Shown piece after piece: positions 43,801 through 52,480 of a DNA stretch of 64,000 nt (position 1 is the first letter of the stretch; each line of letters begins with the position of its first letter). The position numbers were made by a program, and so were the translations under genes. Below the pieces are notes generated by a model. It worked only from the letters and a program-made list of their open reading frames with translations, did no database searches and was not told where the DNA came from. Source of the DNA: JAAXIE01 sp965263155 (GTDB lineage: Bacteria; Chloroflexota; Dehalococcoidia; Lucifugimonadales; JAAXIE01). The stretch lies in the NCBI GenBank assembly GCA_965263155.1, contig OZ253586.1:1426001-1490000 (forward strand), read 5' to 3'.

Positions 43801-44065
43801 CGTTTTGGTTTTAGGCGACAAAACCCGAACCCCTAGTCGGCGGTTGGGCGGGAGCTTTAGGATTTGATGGTTAGGCGTCAACCGTGGCAGGGATGTTCGT
43901 GGGGTTTCTTGTAGGCGGCAAACTCGGAGCCCTGCTCCCTTCCCTGGTGAGTCGCCGCTAGAGCGTGAAAAGGGCGGTGCCATGGGGAGTCAAAACTACC
44001 TCGCTGTCGTTATGGCGACCTTTCCGGTGGCTGGCGACGACCGACTTTTGGGTCAATATACTCTG

Positions 44066-44105
44066 TTGGCTCAAAACTCCCCTAGGGAACGGGCTTTTGA
44101 GCCAA
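44066..44105 (+). repeat. Inverted repeat in non-coding DNA
   Basis: TTGGCTCAAAA (44066-44076) and TTTTGAGCCAA (44095-44105) are perfect 11-base arms. It could end the lipoprotein transcript or be part of a structured element. Confidence 0.5.
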
Positions 44106-44143
44106 AGCCGGGGAAGGTTTGGGCTGGGGGTGAAAGCCCCCAC

Positions 44144-44173
44144 TTGACAACACCCGCACATTAGTTCTATCAT
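44144..44173 (+). promoter_or_regulatory. Sigma-70 promoter directly before a terminator hairpin
   Basis: TTGACA (44144-44149), 18-base spacer, TATCAT (44168-44173). A transcript would begin near 44180, at the foot of the next hairpin. Confidence 0.55.
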
Positions 44174-44183
44174 ACATCCAGAG

Positions 44184-44230
44184 CGCGCAGGGGACCGACC
44201 CCTAGAGGTCACCCCTGCGCGTCTTTTTTT
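44184..44230 (+). terminator. Leader terminator/attenuator-like hairpin
   Basis: CGCGCAGGGG (44184-44193) pairs with CCCCTGCGCG (44212-44221), followed by TC and seven T. It lies between the promoter and the AAGGAGG site of the next open frame. Confidence 0.65.
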
Positions 44231-44257
44231 GCCCAAAATCTCCCAAGGAGGCAACCC

Positions 44258-44491
44258 ATGAAAACCCAGCCAGCCAACCCTCATCCCACCCCCACAGACC
44301 ACTTCACAAATTTCACAGAAATCAGCTACGAAAAAACACGCAACAGCTACGACCAGTGTGAAGTGCCTCCCGCTACTCACCTCCGTTCGTCCTGCCGAAG
44401 TCGAAGAACCCCCTTTGCTCGCCAGTCCGGTTCGCCCGAATGGATGGAAATGGGCCGAAATGACCCGGATTCCCAGTTTTTCCGCCCCTGA
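44258..44491 (+). CDS. Hypothetical small protein
   Basis: A 77-codon frame with an excellent AAGGAGG seven bases before the ATG, downstream of the promoter-hairpin leader. The polar sequence (TQPANPHPTPTDHFTNFTEISYEK...) shows no family I recognise and no membrane segment. Base composition changes along it, so it may be partly eroded. The ribosome site is its main support. A second open frame with its own site follows after 40 bases. Confidence 0.4.
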   Translation: MKTQPANPHPTPTDHFTNFTEISYEKTRNSYDQCEVPPATHLRSSCRSRRTPFARQSGSPEWMEMGRNDPDSQFFRP

Positions 44492-44531
44492 ATCAGAAGC
44501 CCTGTCCCAACTATAGATAAGGAGCTGACAC

Positions 44532-44969
44532 ATGACACTGACCCAGATCCGCAACCGCATCCACGCCCTCCAGCGCCGCTTCGGCCTGCCCCTCGCCATC
44601 ATCCGCCTACGCCCCTACGCCACCCAGTTCTGCCACCAGTGGGCCACGGCCCAAGACAGGAAGGAACCCCTACCCGAGACCCCCGTCTTCATCAGGAAGC
44701 TGGCCGATTCCGGCTTCCATCTCACCACTTTCATGTACCTCCATCACCGCCTCGAAAGACACCGCGAGAACAACACCTGCCCCCAACCCAGCAGCATCGT
44801 TGCTGCCTTGGTTCCCGGCCCCTCAGCCCGCAAGATCATCGACGCCGTCTTCCAGTGGGACCCGGCTCTCGCCCTTTCCCAGACACGCCGCCCTGCAACC
44901 CCTCCCAGTTCACCCATGCTCTGCTTCAGCCTGCCACCCCGCTCTACCCAAAGGGCAGCAGCAGCCTGA
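44532..44969 (+). CDS. Hypothetical protein, possible mobile-element gene
   Basis: A 145-codon frame with AAGGAG eight bases before the ATG. The first 100 residues look protein-like and basic (TLTQIRNRIHALQRRFGLP, FIRKLADSGFHLTTFMYLHHRLERH). The C-terminal 40 residues are low-complexity Pro/Ser/Arg and may be out of frame. I cannot name a family. Position in the 42000-45000 accessory stretch fits an imported element. Confidence 0.4.
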   Translation: MTLTQIRNRIHALQRRFGLPLAIIRLRPYATQFCHQWATAQDRKEPLPETPVFIRKLADSGFHLTTFMYLHHRLERHRENNTCPQPSSIVAALVPGPSARKIIDAVFQWDPALALSQTRRPATPPSSPMLCFSLPPRSTQRAAAA

Positions 44970-45016
44970 CCGGGGTTCTACCTCCTGCCAACGGCCCTTT
45001 GAGGGCCCGCCCTCAG

Positions 45017-45045
45017 TTGACGCTTAAAGAGCCACAGCTTAGAAT
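45017..45045 (+). promoter_or_regulatory. Sigma-70 promoter upstream of the ABM-like gene
   Basis: TTGACG (45017-45022), 17-base spacer, TAGAAT (45040-45045), each matching five of six consensus bases, about 160 bases before the ATG at 45207. Confidence 0.5.
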
Positions 45046-45206
45046 CAAAGTACGGCAAGTTACGGGGAAGTCCCCTAATTCCTGCCCCAAGTACCCAGGG
45101 GACGGCGCAACTTCCCGCCTCGAGGCCGTAGTTAGGCCGTTCCTGAAGCCCCCGCCCTAACCCCCGGACCCAGAATCGCCGGGGAGCTTGATGCCAGGAG
45201 GCCGTT

Positions 45207-45509
45207 ATGCACTTGAGAGTTGTGTGGGGAAAGATTCGCAGAGGTCGGTGGGACGAGTACAAGCAGTGGTACATGGACAGCGTGATCCCTGCCACCGAGA
45301 ATGCCGCAGGTTTGCGGGGTCGGCGCCTGTCCCGCAGCGTGGACGACCCCGACGAGGGAATCTCCGTAACCTTTTGGAACACCGAGGCCGACATGCAGGC
45401 CTACGAGCACAGCGAGAAGCGCCAAGAGATTTCCCGCTCGGCTGAGCACCTCTACGCTGGCGAGTACTGGATTCGCCACTTCGAGGTCGAGTACTCCGAC
45501 GACAAGTAG
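45207..45509 (+). CDS. Antibiotic-biosynthesis-monooxygenase-like (dimeric alpha/beta barrel) protein
   Basis: 100 residues with a ferredoxin-like beta-alpha-beta pattern: LRVVWGKIRRGRWDEYKQWY, a central VTFWNTEADMQAYEHSEKRQEI and a final strand YWIRHFEVEYS. This suits the ABM/EthD-type dimeric barrel. Substrate unknown; members oxidise quinol-like compounds or bind haem. AGGAGG lies ten bases before the ATG, and a DUF971 gene follows 50 bases later, probably in one transcript. Confidence 0.7.
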   Translation: MHLRVVWGKIRRGRWDEYKQWYMDSVIPATENAAGLRGRRLSRSVDDPDEGISVTFWNTEADMQAYEHSEKRQEISRSAEHLYAGEYWIRHFEVEYSDDK

Positions 45510-45560
45510 GCTACCCGCCAAGTAGGCTTCTAGCCAAGCAGCTTCTTAGGAGGGCGTAAC

Positions 45561-45893
45561 TTGCCCGATTCGCCCGAATCAGCAGTTCCACAGAACGTTG
45601 AGTTAGCGGAGAAATCGGTCCGCATCCAGTGGGACGATGGTCACCAAAGCGTCTACCCCCACCGGTTTCTCCGTTTGGCCTGCCCCTGTGCCAGTTGCAT
45701 CGACGAGATGACTCGCCAGGCGCGCTTGGACCCGTCCATGGTGTCGGAAGAAGTGCGGGCCGACGATTACATGCCTATAGGCAGCTACGCCCTCCAATTC
45801 CTCTTCACCGATGCCCACTATACCGGCATCTACACCTTTGAGCTTCTACGAGAGATCTGCACCTGCCGCGAGTGCTGGGAAAGTCGGGCCTAA
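45561..45893 (+). CDS. DUF971 family protein
   Basis: A 110-residue protein with the DUF971 (GBBH-like N) pattern: VRIQWDDGHQSVYPHRFLRLACPCASC, YALQFLFTDAHYTGIYTFELLREIC. Cysteines CPCASC and CTCREC at the two ends suggest a metal site. The domain occurs in gamma-butyrobetaine hydroxylase and beside Fe-S assembly proteins; the role here is unknown. The TTG start at 45561 follows AGGAGGG by six bases. Confidence 0.78.
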   Translation: MPDSPESAVPQNVELAEKSVRIQWDDGHQSVYPHRFLRLACPCASCIDEMTRQARLDPSMVSEEVRADDYMPIGSYALQFLFTDAHYTGIYTFELLREICTCRECWESRA

Positions 45894-45979
45894 GTCGCCC
45901 CGCCCTACCGGCAAAGGCTCCCAACTCTCAACCATCGCCCGCACCCGCCATTCCCGGGACAGGCAAGGCCCCCGACGTA

Positions 45980-46020
45980 GCCAGCCGCCGCTCCCGTGCA
46001 GGCGGGATCCACGGCCCGGA
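45980..46020 (+). repeat. Possible dispersed palindromic repeat
   Basis: CTCCCGTGCAGGCGGGATCCACGG at about 45990-46013 (CTCCCG/CGGGAT pairing) resembles the common intergenic repeat family with GCGGGAATCCA. Only one copy is seen in the window, so this is weak. Confidence 0.3.
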
Positions 46021-46126
46021 CTCTCAAGCAACCCAGCACCCCAGAGGCCTTCATCCAATCCATCCTTCCTACCCCATCCCAATCTTGCCCTCTTCCTCTT
46101 GAGGGCCCCGGGGCATGGGCAACTCC

Positions 46127-47338
46127 TCAGATAACCCCATCCCGCTCTAACGACGCAATCTCTGACTCGGAGCACCCCAACAGTTCCGACAACACTTGGT
46201 GGGTGTGCTGGCCCAAGGTCGGGGCTGGCTCGAACCTCTCCTCTTGTCCCAGCTTTATCGGATTGCCAGGCATCTCGTATCGCCCAACAACGGGATGGTC
46301 TGCCTGCACCACCATGTTGCGATGAAGCACTTGGGGATCGCGCAGAGCTTGTCCAACGTCATTTATCGGGGCAATAGGCAGCGACTCCCCCATCAAATCC
46401 ATCCACTCATCGGCGGTCTTGGTGGAAAAGCCTTGCTGCAACACCTCCCGTAGCTCCGGCCAGTGAAGCCGACGTGCTGGCATGGTCACAAACCGCTGGT
46501 CTTCCAGCAGCACCTCCATACCGGGCACGTTTGCTGCCAGCGCTTCCGCCAGCACGTCGTAAAACTTCTGGGTGGCGCAGTGCACTTGCAGGTAGCGGCC
46601 GTCCTTGCTGAGGAACGCGCCGTTGGGCAGGTTGGCCGATTGAGTAGAGCCACCGCGCTGAGGTATGTTCCCCGCCCCCAAGTAGACTTCCGAAAGATGT
46701 CCTTGGAAGCTGACGTTCACGTCCAGCAGGCTCAGGTCCAAGTAAAGCCCTTTTCCGGTGCGCTCCCGGGCCCACAGGGCCGAGAGCAGCCCCACGGCAG
46801 CTCCATAGCCTCCACCGATGTCCACCACGGCAAACCCCATCACGGAAGGCGGGCCATCGGGTTCCCCAGTGACGCTCATGCCACCGCTCAGGGCTTGGGC
46901 CACCGAGTCGAATGCAGGCCGCTGGTGGTACGGGCCGTCTTGACCATACCCAGAGATCGAGCCGCAAATGATGGACGGATTGATTCCAAGAAGGGTTTCG
47001 TGGTCCACGCCCAAACGCTTGGTCACTCCTGGACGGAAGTTGTCCATCACCACGTCGGACACCGAGGCCAAACGATAGAAGAGCTGGCGTGCTTGTGGAT
47101 TGCGCAAGTTCAAGGTGATGCTCTGCTTGTTGCGGTTGAAGGTCATGAAGTAGAGGCTCTCGCCAGCCGGGTAGTTCGTGCCCATACGGCGCGAAGAGTC
47201 TCCCGTGCCGGGAATCTCAATCTTGATGACCTCAGCCCCAAGGTCGGCCAGCAAACGTGTAGCCATGGGGCCCGACAGGGCTTGGGTCAAGTCCAGCACA
47301 CGAATGCCAGCCAGCGGGGCTGCCGGTAAGTAGTCCAT
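46127..47338 (-). CDS. Family III CoA-transferase (CaiB/BaiF)
   Basis: Second CoA-transferase of the window, 403 residues. PLAGIRVLDLTQALSGPMAT, LADLGAEVIKIEIPGTGD, MTFNRNKQSITLNLRNP, DNFRPGVTKRLGVD and the catalytic aspartate in YLDLSLLDVNVSFQ are present. The ATG at 47338 overlaps the TGA of the MmgE/PrpD gene (ATGA), so the two are coupled; a longer frame from 47356 is less likely. Together they suggest activation and turnover of a dicarboxylic or tricarboxylic acid. Confidence 0.92.
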   Translation of the reverse strand: MDYLPAAPLAGIRVLDLTQALSGPMATRLLADLGAEVIKIEIPGTGDSSRRMGTNYPAGESLYFMTFNRNKQSITLNLRNPQARQLFYRLASVSDVVMDNFRPGVTKRLGVDHETLLGINPSIICGSISGYGQDGPYHQRPAFDSVAQALSGGMSVTGEPDGPPSVMGFAVVDIGGGYGAAVGLLSALWARERTGKGLYLDLSLLDVNVSFQGHLSEVYLGAGNIPQRGGSTQSANLPNGAFLSKDGRYLQVHCATQKFYDVLAEALAANVPGMEVLLEDQRFVTMPARRLHWPELREVLQQGFSTKTADEWMDLMGESLPIAPINDVGQALRDPQVLHRNMVVQADHPVVGRYEMPGNPIKLGQEERFEPAPTLGQHTHQVLSELLGCSESEIASLERDGVI

Positions 47339-48723
47339 CAGCCGCCGGTCAGCCAAGCTAGGTCCCGCACATCGTCCATCTGCTCCAAAGAGTGGACGGC
47401 AGCGATGATTTCGTCCTGCTTGGAGGACGAAATCACAGGGCTGGTTATCTGGCGGAACTTGTCCTCAAGCTGTTCCCACGAGAGGGGGTTCTCCGGCTCC
47501 CCAAGAGGGTATTGGACGTCGGAGCGGAAGCTACGCCCGTCGGTGGTATTCACCTCGACCCAAGAAGGCCACTGCCGGGGATAGACGGCATCTAAGTCAG
47601 GGTCGTGCACGGATTCGACACGAGCCATCACTCCCCGCACATCGTCGCGGGCGATCACCTCGTCGGTGTACTCCTCCAAGGAAGCGCGACCACATACCGC
47701 CGCCACGGCCAAGGCGTAGGGCACGCTGAACTGGGCGTCAACGACGCTGCGGGCGTTTCGCTTGTAGTCCGGCGGGTCCGAGACGATGGGAAAACCCGCC
47801 GACAGCATCCCTACGCGCACACTGTCGATCTCCTCGGCCTGCACGTTATGTTGGCTGCGAATAGCCAGCATGCAGTCGATAGGGCCTTGGTTGTAACGGC
47901 AGCAAGCATGGGGCTTGATGGCGGCTCGGGTGATGTAGAACTGGTCACCCAGCGAGTCGGTCAGGCGCGAAGGCTCAGCATTGTCGGAGTAGCCCGAGAG
48001 GGTGCCGTGGACGCCCTCCAGTATGGTGTCGGGTCCGACAAACCCCTGCCCTGCCAACGTGGCGGCGATAATGCCGGAATGGGCCGCCCACCCAGGGTGC
48101 ATCCGCTTCGTCCAAGCGCCTCCAGCCAGGAATTCCAGCGAGCCCGCTGCCTGGCTTCCCGCGATGCCCAGCGCAGAGGCAGTAGCGTCAGCATCCAGCG
48201 CCAGCAGGCGCGAGGCAACCAGTGTGGCCCCGAATGTGCCACAGGTGCCCGTTGGATGGAACCCTCGTGCATAGTGGGACTGGGGGTCGAGAGCATAACC
48301 CAGTCGGATGGTGAAGTCATAACCCGCGACCATGGCCGCCAAGAAGGACGTGCCACTGACAGGGGCCATATGAGCACAAGCAAAGGCAGCGGGGAAAGTG
48401 GGCACCCCTGGGTGTATCGATGCCTCGTTGTTCACGTCGTCCATTTCCAAGCTGTGAGCGGCGGTCCCGTTGGCCAGAGCGGCGTACTCTGGCGACAAGC
48501 GTTGAGACGTGCCGGCCACGGGGGCAACAGGAGCGCTGCCCAGCTTCCTCAAGGCATCGACCATGGTCGTGGCCGACGGTGTAATGGAACCACGTATTGC
48601 CACGGCGAGGTAGTCGAGGCAGAAGTACTTGGCTAGGTCCACCAACTCGGGGGATAGTTGTTCGTAGTCAAGTTCAGAGTAGAAGCGGGCCAACCTGCGG
48701 GTGAGTCCGTCCTGTGAGGCCAC
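47338..48723 (-). CDS. MmgE/PrpD family protein
   Basis: 2-methylcitrate dehydratase/immune-responsive-gene-1 fold, 461 residues. Typical segments are DYLAVAIRGS, LANGTAAHSLEMDDVNNEASIHPGV, RGFHPTGTCGTFGA, and KRMHPGWAAHSGIIAA. Members dehydrate or decarboxylate citrate-like acids; the substrate is unknown. It is coupled to the CoA-transferase gene by a four-base overlap. Confidence 0.92.
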   Translation of the reverse strand: MASQDGLTRRLARFYSELDYEQLSPELVDLAKYFCLDYLAVAIRGSITPSATTMVDALRKLGSAPVAPVAGTSQRLSPEYAALANGTAAHSLEMDDVNNEASIHPGVPTFPAAFACAHMAPVSGTSFLAAMVAGYDFTIRLGYALDPQSHYARGFHPTGTCGTFGATLVASRLLALDADATASALGIAGSQAAGSLEFLAGGAWTKRMHPGWAAHSGIIAATLAGQGFVGPDTILEGVHGTLSGYSDNAEPSRLTDSLGDQFYITRAAIKPHACCRYNQGPIDCMLAIRSQHNVQAEEIDSVRVGMLSAGFPIVSDPPDYKRNARSVVDAQFSVPYALAVAAVCGRASLEEYTDEVIARDDVRGVMARVESVHDPDLDAVYPRQWPSWVEVNTTDGRSFRSDVQYPLGEPENPLSWEQLEDKFRQITSPVISSSKQDEIIAAVHSLEQMDDVRDLAWLTGG

Positions 48724-48809
48724 TATTCCCTCCTGCCAACGAGATGACTCTAATCACGCACCACTCTAGTCAGGCTCCATTCTATGCAGCCGTTGTATCG
48801 GGGGCAAGG

Positions 48810-48838
48810 TTGCCCGGCGGCAACACGCCCGCTACACT
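48810..48838 (+). promoter_or_regulatory. Putative promoter of the luciferase-like gene
   Basis: TTGCCC (48810-48815), 17-base spacer, TACACT (48833-48838), 44 bases before the TTG start. Confidence 0.35.
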
Positions 48839-48882
48839 GTCGGGAGGCTTTCGCCAACACATGCCATGGCTAGGGGGCACTG

Positions 48883-49926
48883 TTGAAGTTCGGGACTTTC
48901 CTTTTGCTGCAATCGCCGGAGATGCTGCCTTCTAAGGAGGTGTACGCCCGAGCGGTGGAGCAGGCAGAGGCTGCGGAGGACTTGGGGTTCGAGTCGGTCT
49001 GGATGGGGGAGCACCACTTCTCTTCCTACGGCTACTGTCCCTACCCCCTTCTGCTGGCAGTGAAAATCGGCGAGCGCACCCGGCGTGTGCGTATAGGCAC
49101 CGCCGTCGTTGTGCTGCCCCTGCACCATCCCCTTCAGTTGGCGGAAGAAATTGCAATGGCAGACATCCTCACCGACGGGCGAATGGACATCGGCATAGGC
49201 AGGGGCTACCAGCCCTATGAGTTCGACCGGGTGGGCTTGGACATTGCCAACAATACCGGCATGTACGACGAGTCGACCGAGGTCTTGGAGAAGGCCCTTC
49301 GAGGCGAGTCATTCAGCCATGAAGGCCAGTTCTACAACTTCCCCGAAACGACCATCTTCCCCATCCCGGTGCAGCAGCCACGCCCGCCCTTCTGGGTGGC
49401 CAGCCAGCAGCTCTCCAGCGTCGAAGACTCGGTACGCCGCGGTTACAACGTGATTACTGGCGGCTCCGGCACGACGGCCTCAATGGTGGCTGAGTTCCGC
49501 GCTCACTTCGACCAAGCAGTGCAAAAATACGAGATGTCCCACCCGCCTACCTTCGGCGTACAACGTCAGGTGTACGTCACCGAGACCGACGAGGAGGCGC
49601 GCAAGGAAGCCCACCAGAGCCTGTGGCACACGAGAGTTGCGCGCCACCTTCGGGCTGGCACCGGCCGGGTAGAGCAGGGGCGGGCCATCGCTGAACCACT
49701 ACAGGGCGAGCCCACCGAGGAGGAGATCCTAGAGACAGGGGTCATCTTCGGCTCTCCTGAGACTTGTATCCGCAAGCTGCGGGAGTACCGTGACATCGCT
49801 CAAGTTGAGCACTTCAACTGCAGCTTCTGGGTCGGGAGTCTGTCGCAGAAGCAGGTGCTCTCGTCTATGGAGCTCTTCTCCAAGTACGTCATGCCACACC
49901 TCAGCGATCGGGAAATTGGCCACTAG
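48883..49926 (+). CDS. Luciferase-like flavin-dependent monooxygenase
   Basis: Bacterial-luciferase-fold (TIM barrel) enzyme using FMNH2 or F420, 347 residues. It opens KFGTFLLLQSPEM, then AAEDLGFESVWMGEHHFSSYGYCPYPL, the family helix EEIAMADILTDGRMDIGIGRGYQPYEF, and a C-terminal VIFGSPETCIRKLREYRD. The start is TTG. Such flavin monooxygenases are numerous in SAR202-type Chloroflexota and are thought to open or hydroxylate recalcitrant molecules; the substrate here is unknown. Confidence 0.9.
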   Translation: MKFGTFLLLQSPEMLPSKEVYARAVEQAEAAEDLGFESVWMGEHHFSSYGYCPYPLLLAVKIGERTRRVRIGTAVVVLPLHHPLQLAEEIAMADILTDGRMDIGIGRGYQPYEFDRVGLDIANNTGMYDESTEVLEKALRGESFSHEGQFYNFPETTIFPIPVQQPRPPFWVASQQLSSVEDSVRRGYNVITGGSGTTASMVAEFRAHFDQAVQKYEMSHPPTFGVQRQVYVTETDEEARKEAHQSLWHTRVARHLRAGTGRVEQGRAIAEPLQGEPTEEEILETGVIFGSPETCIRKLREYRDIAQVEHFNCSFWVGSLSQKQVLSSMELFSKYVMPHLSDREIGH

Positions 49927-49959
49927 ACTCGCCCCACGATAAACACTGCAGAGGACGCA

Positions 49960-50478
49960 ATGCTGGCTGGCGCTCTGGACCGCGACAGCATCCTAGAGTT
50001 GCTGCGCGGGACACCTCCCCTGGTCGACGGCTATTCCGACCTGTCGCAGCAACTCCAGCCCAACGGCTTCGACCTAACGCTGGGGACGATTTCCACCTAC
50101 GATACCCCAGGTTACTTGGGGAATCTGCCGCACCAGAGGGTGGTCGCCAGCCTTAAGGAACTGGAGGGGGATGAAGATGCAGCGCTGCATTTGGACCCTG
50201 GCTCCTACTTGGTGACGTTTAACGAGGTTGTGAACCTTCCCAACCACATCATGGCCTTGGGACGGCCTCGCTCCACCCTGCTGCGGTCCGGCGTCACGGT
50301 GCATACTGCGGTGTGGGACGCAGGCTACAGCGGTCGCTCGCAGGCTATGCTCACGGTGGCCAACCCCCAAGGGTTTCGCTTGGAACTCGGGGCGCGCATC
50401 GTCCAACTGGTCTTCCTAGCACTGGCCAACCAAGTGCGCGAGGGCTATCAGGGAGCCTATCAGGGCGAGAACCTATAG
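49960..50478 (+). CDS. dUTPase/dCTP deaminase-family protein
   Basis: Trimeric nucleotide-hydrolase fold, 172 residues. The segment LGRPRSTLLRSGVTVHTAVWDAGYSGRSQAML holds the conserved Ser-Arg phosphate-binding and Asp-x-Gly-Tyr nucleoside motifs, and ARIVQLVFLAL follows. The length and AVWDAGYSGR pattern suit archaeal/dCTP-deaminase-related dUTPases, which clear dUTP from the pool. GAGGAC precedes the ATG. It is just upstream of tenA. Confidence 0.82.
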   Translation: MLAGALDRDSILELLRGTPPLVDGYSDLSQQLQPNGFDLTLGTISTYDTPGYLGNLPHQRVVASLKELEGDEDAALHLDPGSYLVTFNEVVNLPNHIMALGRPRSTLLRSGVTVHTAVWDAGYSGRSQAMLTVANPQGFRLELGARIVQLVFLALANQVREGYQGAYQGENL

Positions 50479-50519
50479 GGCGAGAACTTAGGTCAAGAGA
50501 CCTGGCTCAAGAGGAGTGC

Positions 50520-51179
50520 ATGGTGACAGAATCTTTCTCGGAGCAGCTACGCCAAGAGGCCGAGCCCATATGGGAGGAGATCTTCCACAACCCCTTCCTG
50601 CAGGAGATTTCCGACGCTGCCCTGCCTCTGGAGAAGTTCCGTTACTACCTCACCCAAGACTACCTATACTTGGAGGGCTTCGCCCGCGCCGTGGCCCTAG
50701 CTCTAGCCAAGGCTCCCGACGCTGCGAGCCTGGAGTCTCTGGCCCACCGCGTACTGACACCGGTGGAGCGTCCCCTGCACCACCGTCTGATGGAGGCGGC
50801 TGGCCTGAGCATGGAGGAGTTGCAAGCCGCCAAGCCCTCACCCACCAACCTAGCCTACATCAACCACATGGTGCGCACGGCATCAGAAGAGGGGTTGGGG
50901 GCCACCGCAGCTGCCCTGCTCCCCTGCCCGTGGACCTATCACCTGCTGGGCGAGTTGTTGTCCCCCACGGAACACCCCGTGTACAGCCTGTGGACCTCCT
51001 TCTACACCGAGGGCGGCTTGGAAAACAGCGTGGCAGCGTGGCGCTCCTACGTCGACACCGAAGCCGCCCAGGCCGGCCCACGCGACAGGGAGTCCATGCG
51101 CCGAGCCTTCATCACAAGCAGCCGCTACGAGTGGATGTTCTGGCGCATGGCATATCAGATGGAGGCTTGGCCGGTCTAG
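50520..51179 (+). CDS. tenA: TenA-family aminopyrimidine aminohydrolase
   Basis: Thiaminase II fold that salvages pyrimidine pieces of degraded thiamin. The catalytic cysteine is C136 in ALLPCPWTYHLLGELL, and Asp47 in YYLTQDYLYLEGF and the Glu in RYEWMFWRMAYQ near the end complete the usual site. The length, 219 residues, is normal. I start at ATG 50520, where homology begins and GAGGAG lies just upstream; an open frame from 50313 overlaps the previous gene. No thiamin riboswitch is visible. Confidence 0.92.
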   Translation: MVTESFSEQLRQEAEPIWEEIFHNPFLQEISDAALPLEKFRYYLTQDYLYLEGFARAVALALAKAPDAASLESLAHRVLTPVERPLHHRLMEAAGLSMEELQAAKPSPTNLAYINHMVRTASEEGLGATAAALLPCPWTYHLLGELLSPTEHPVYSLWTSFYTEGGLENSVAAWRSYVDTEAAQAGPRDRESMRRAFITSSRYEWMFWRMAYQMEAWPV

Positions 51180-51280
51180 GGCAAACTCCCATTGCGAAAG
51201 AGGGTGTCGCCTCTTCTCCGCCGTGTGCCCTACAGAATTCGTACAGTCGAGCAGGTTGATATGTTAATCGTGTCTCAGCA

Positions 51281-51697
51281 GTGAACGACCTGCTAGAAAG
51301 ACAATGGGTCCGCCGGCACGCAGTCGCGGCCCCATTCGGCGTCCTCGCGGCAATGGCCCTGCTGGTATACTTATCTGGACCGGACCGATGGACTGCAAGT
51401 CAAATCCTAACTCTGGCTGCAGACCAGGTGGACCTAGGCGCAGTGCTTTATGCCGCTGCCGCCGTGCTGTAGGAGAGAGGTGTCAGGATGGTATGGTGGG
51501 CACTCGAACAAAGGCGTGAGTGGCGGGAGAAAATGCGAGCCGAGGGTAGAGCCGAGGGCCGTGCTGAGGGTCAGGCTGCGATCCTGACCGCAATGATTGA
51601 CTCCGCTCGGGCGGAAGGAGACCACGCACTAGAGGAGCGAGTTGAGCGCATTGCCCAGGAGAAAGGCATTTCCCTCAACGGGCAGTCTACGTCGTAA
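51281..51697 (+). pseudogene. Small membrane protein gene with in-frame TAG
   Basis: From GTG 51281 the frame gives 63 residues with one hydrophobic segment (AAPFGVLAAMALLVYL near 16-31), then TAG at 51470-51472. The same frame continues ERGVRMVWWALEQRREWRE and then the repeat AEGRAEGRAEGQA, to TAA at 51697 (69 codons from ATG 51488). The two halves read as one membrane-plus-coiled-coil protein of about 137 residues, so the TAG looks like a nonsense mutation. A GGAGAGAGG site before 51488 could still allow separate translation of the second half. Confidence 0.55.
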
Positions 51698-51774
51698 CCG
51701 GCCTCGAGACCTTACCTAACTCTGGCTGCGCCTCCTTGTTGCCCGTTTTGCACAAAGAGACGATCAAGCCCTCC

Positions 51775-52320
51775 CTAAGCAGGCAACTCCAGAGTCACGC
51801 CCTCGGCATGCTGTATGTCGAACGCATTGATGATCTGCATAACCAGCACGTAGTGGCCCACGAGGCCGGTTAGGTCTACAGCCCCCTGGATGCCGAACCG
51901 GTCCACCACGGCGTTGAAGGCGTCATCGCTGACCTTGCGCTGTCCAACCAGTTCACTGACGAATCGCATCACCATGGCATCATCGGCGGGTGTTCCTGCC
52001 GGTGTGTCGCCCTTCTTCACCGCGTCGATGGTGCTCTCCGAAACATCGGCCTGCCGCGCCAAGCGGGCATGGGCGGTGAATACGTACTGGTTCCGATTCT
52101 CCTTGGCGGCGCAGATTATCGCCACCTCCCTGAGGGGGTTGGGCAGGACGCAATCGAACCGGGCGTAGTGACCCGTGGCCGCCACCAGCGACGCCAATTG
52201 CGGGCTGTGGAGGAGAGCGGGGAATGGGCCGCGTATGCCTCCCCTGCTCTCCACGATTTCGTCGTAATATGCTTGGTCGGTGGGGCTAAGGTCTTCCCTC
52301 TTTACCTCGGGCACTCGCAT
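51775..52320 (-). CDS. Carboxymuconolactone decarboxylase-family protein
   Basis: AhpD/CMD-like all-helical protein, 181 residues from ATG 52320, which has GAGGAG seven bases upstream. The core REVAIICAAKENRNQYVFTAHARLARQADVSESTIDAVKKG matches the family, with the histidine kept but without the CxxC of AhpD peroxidases. So it is closer to gamma-carboxymuconolactone decarboxylase-like proteins and its reaction is unknown. It is transcribed divergently from two redox genes. Confidence 0.82.
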   Translation of the reverse strand: MRVPEVKREDLSPTDQAYYDEIVESRGGIRGPFPALLHSPQLASLVAATGHYARFDCVLPNPLREVAIICAAKENRNQYVFTAHARLARQADVSESTIDAVKKGDTPAGTPADDAMVMRFVSELVGQRKVSDDAFNAVVDRFGIQGAVDLTGLVGHYVLVMQIINAFDIQHAEGVTLELPA

Positions 52321-52359
52321 GGCGTGTTCTCCTCGGAAATAAGATACGCGGTTCCTCGG

Positions 52360-52368
52360 ATTATAGCA
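52360..52368 (-). promoter_or_regulatory. Extended -10 promoter of the CMD-family gene
   Basis: Minus strand TGC-TATAAT, a perfect -10 hexamer with the extended TGn motif, 40 bases before the ATG at 52320. Confidence 0.55.
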
Positions 52369-52417
52369 GAGGGCGGTGGTGTGATTCCGCTGAACGCCCC
52401 TGTAGGCCATGGTTCAG

Positions 52418-52446
52418 GTGACAAGGCGTGTGGCCCGTTATATCAT
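52418..52446 (+). promoter_or_regulatory. Sigma-70 promoter of the glutaredoxin-like gene
   Basis: GTGACA (52418-52423), 17-base spacer, TATCAT (52441-52446), each five of six consensus bases, 34 bases before the ATG. Confidence 0.55.
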
Positions 52447-52480
52447 GAGGCCCAGACCTAGGCTACGAAGCGAGGCGTTT

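Noticed and set aside
47605..48636. Long + strand open frame opposite the MmgE/PrpD gene
   Set aside because: Shadow of high-GC coding DNA; the minus-strand protein is clear.
49930..50520. TPP riboswitch before tenA
   Set aside because: The region is the dUTPase-like coding gene and no thi-box elements are visible.
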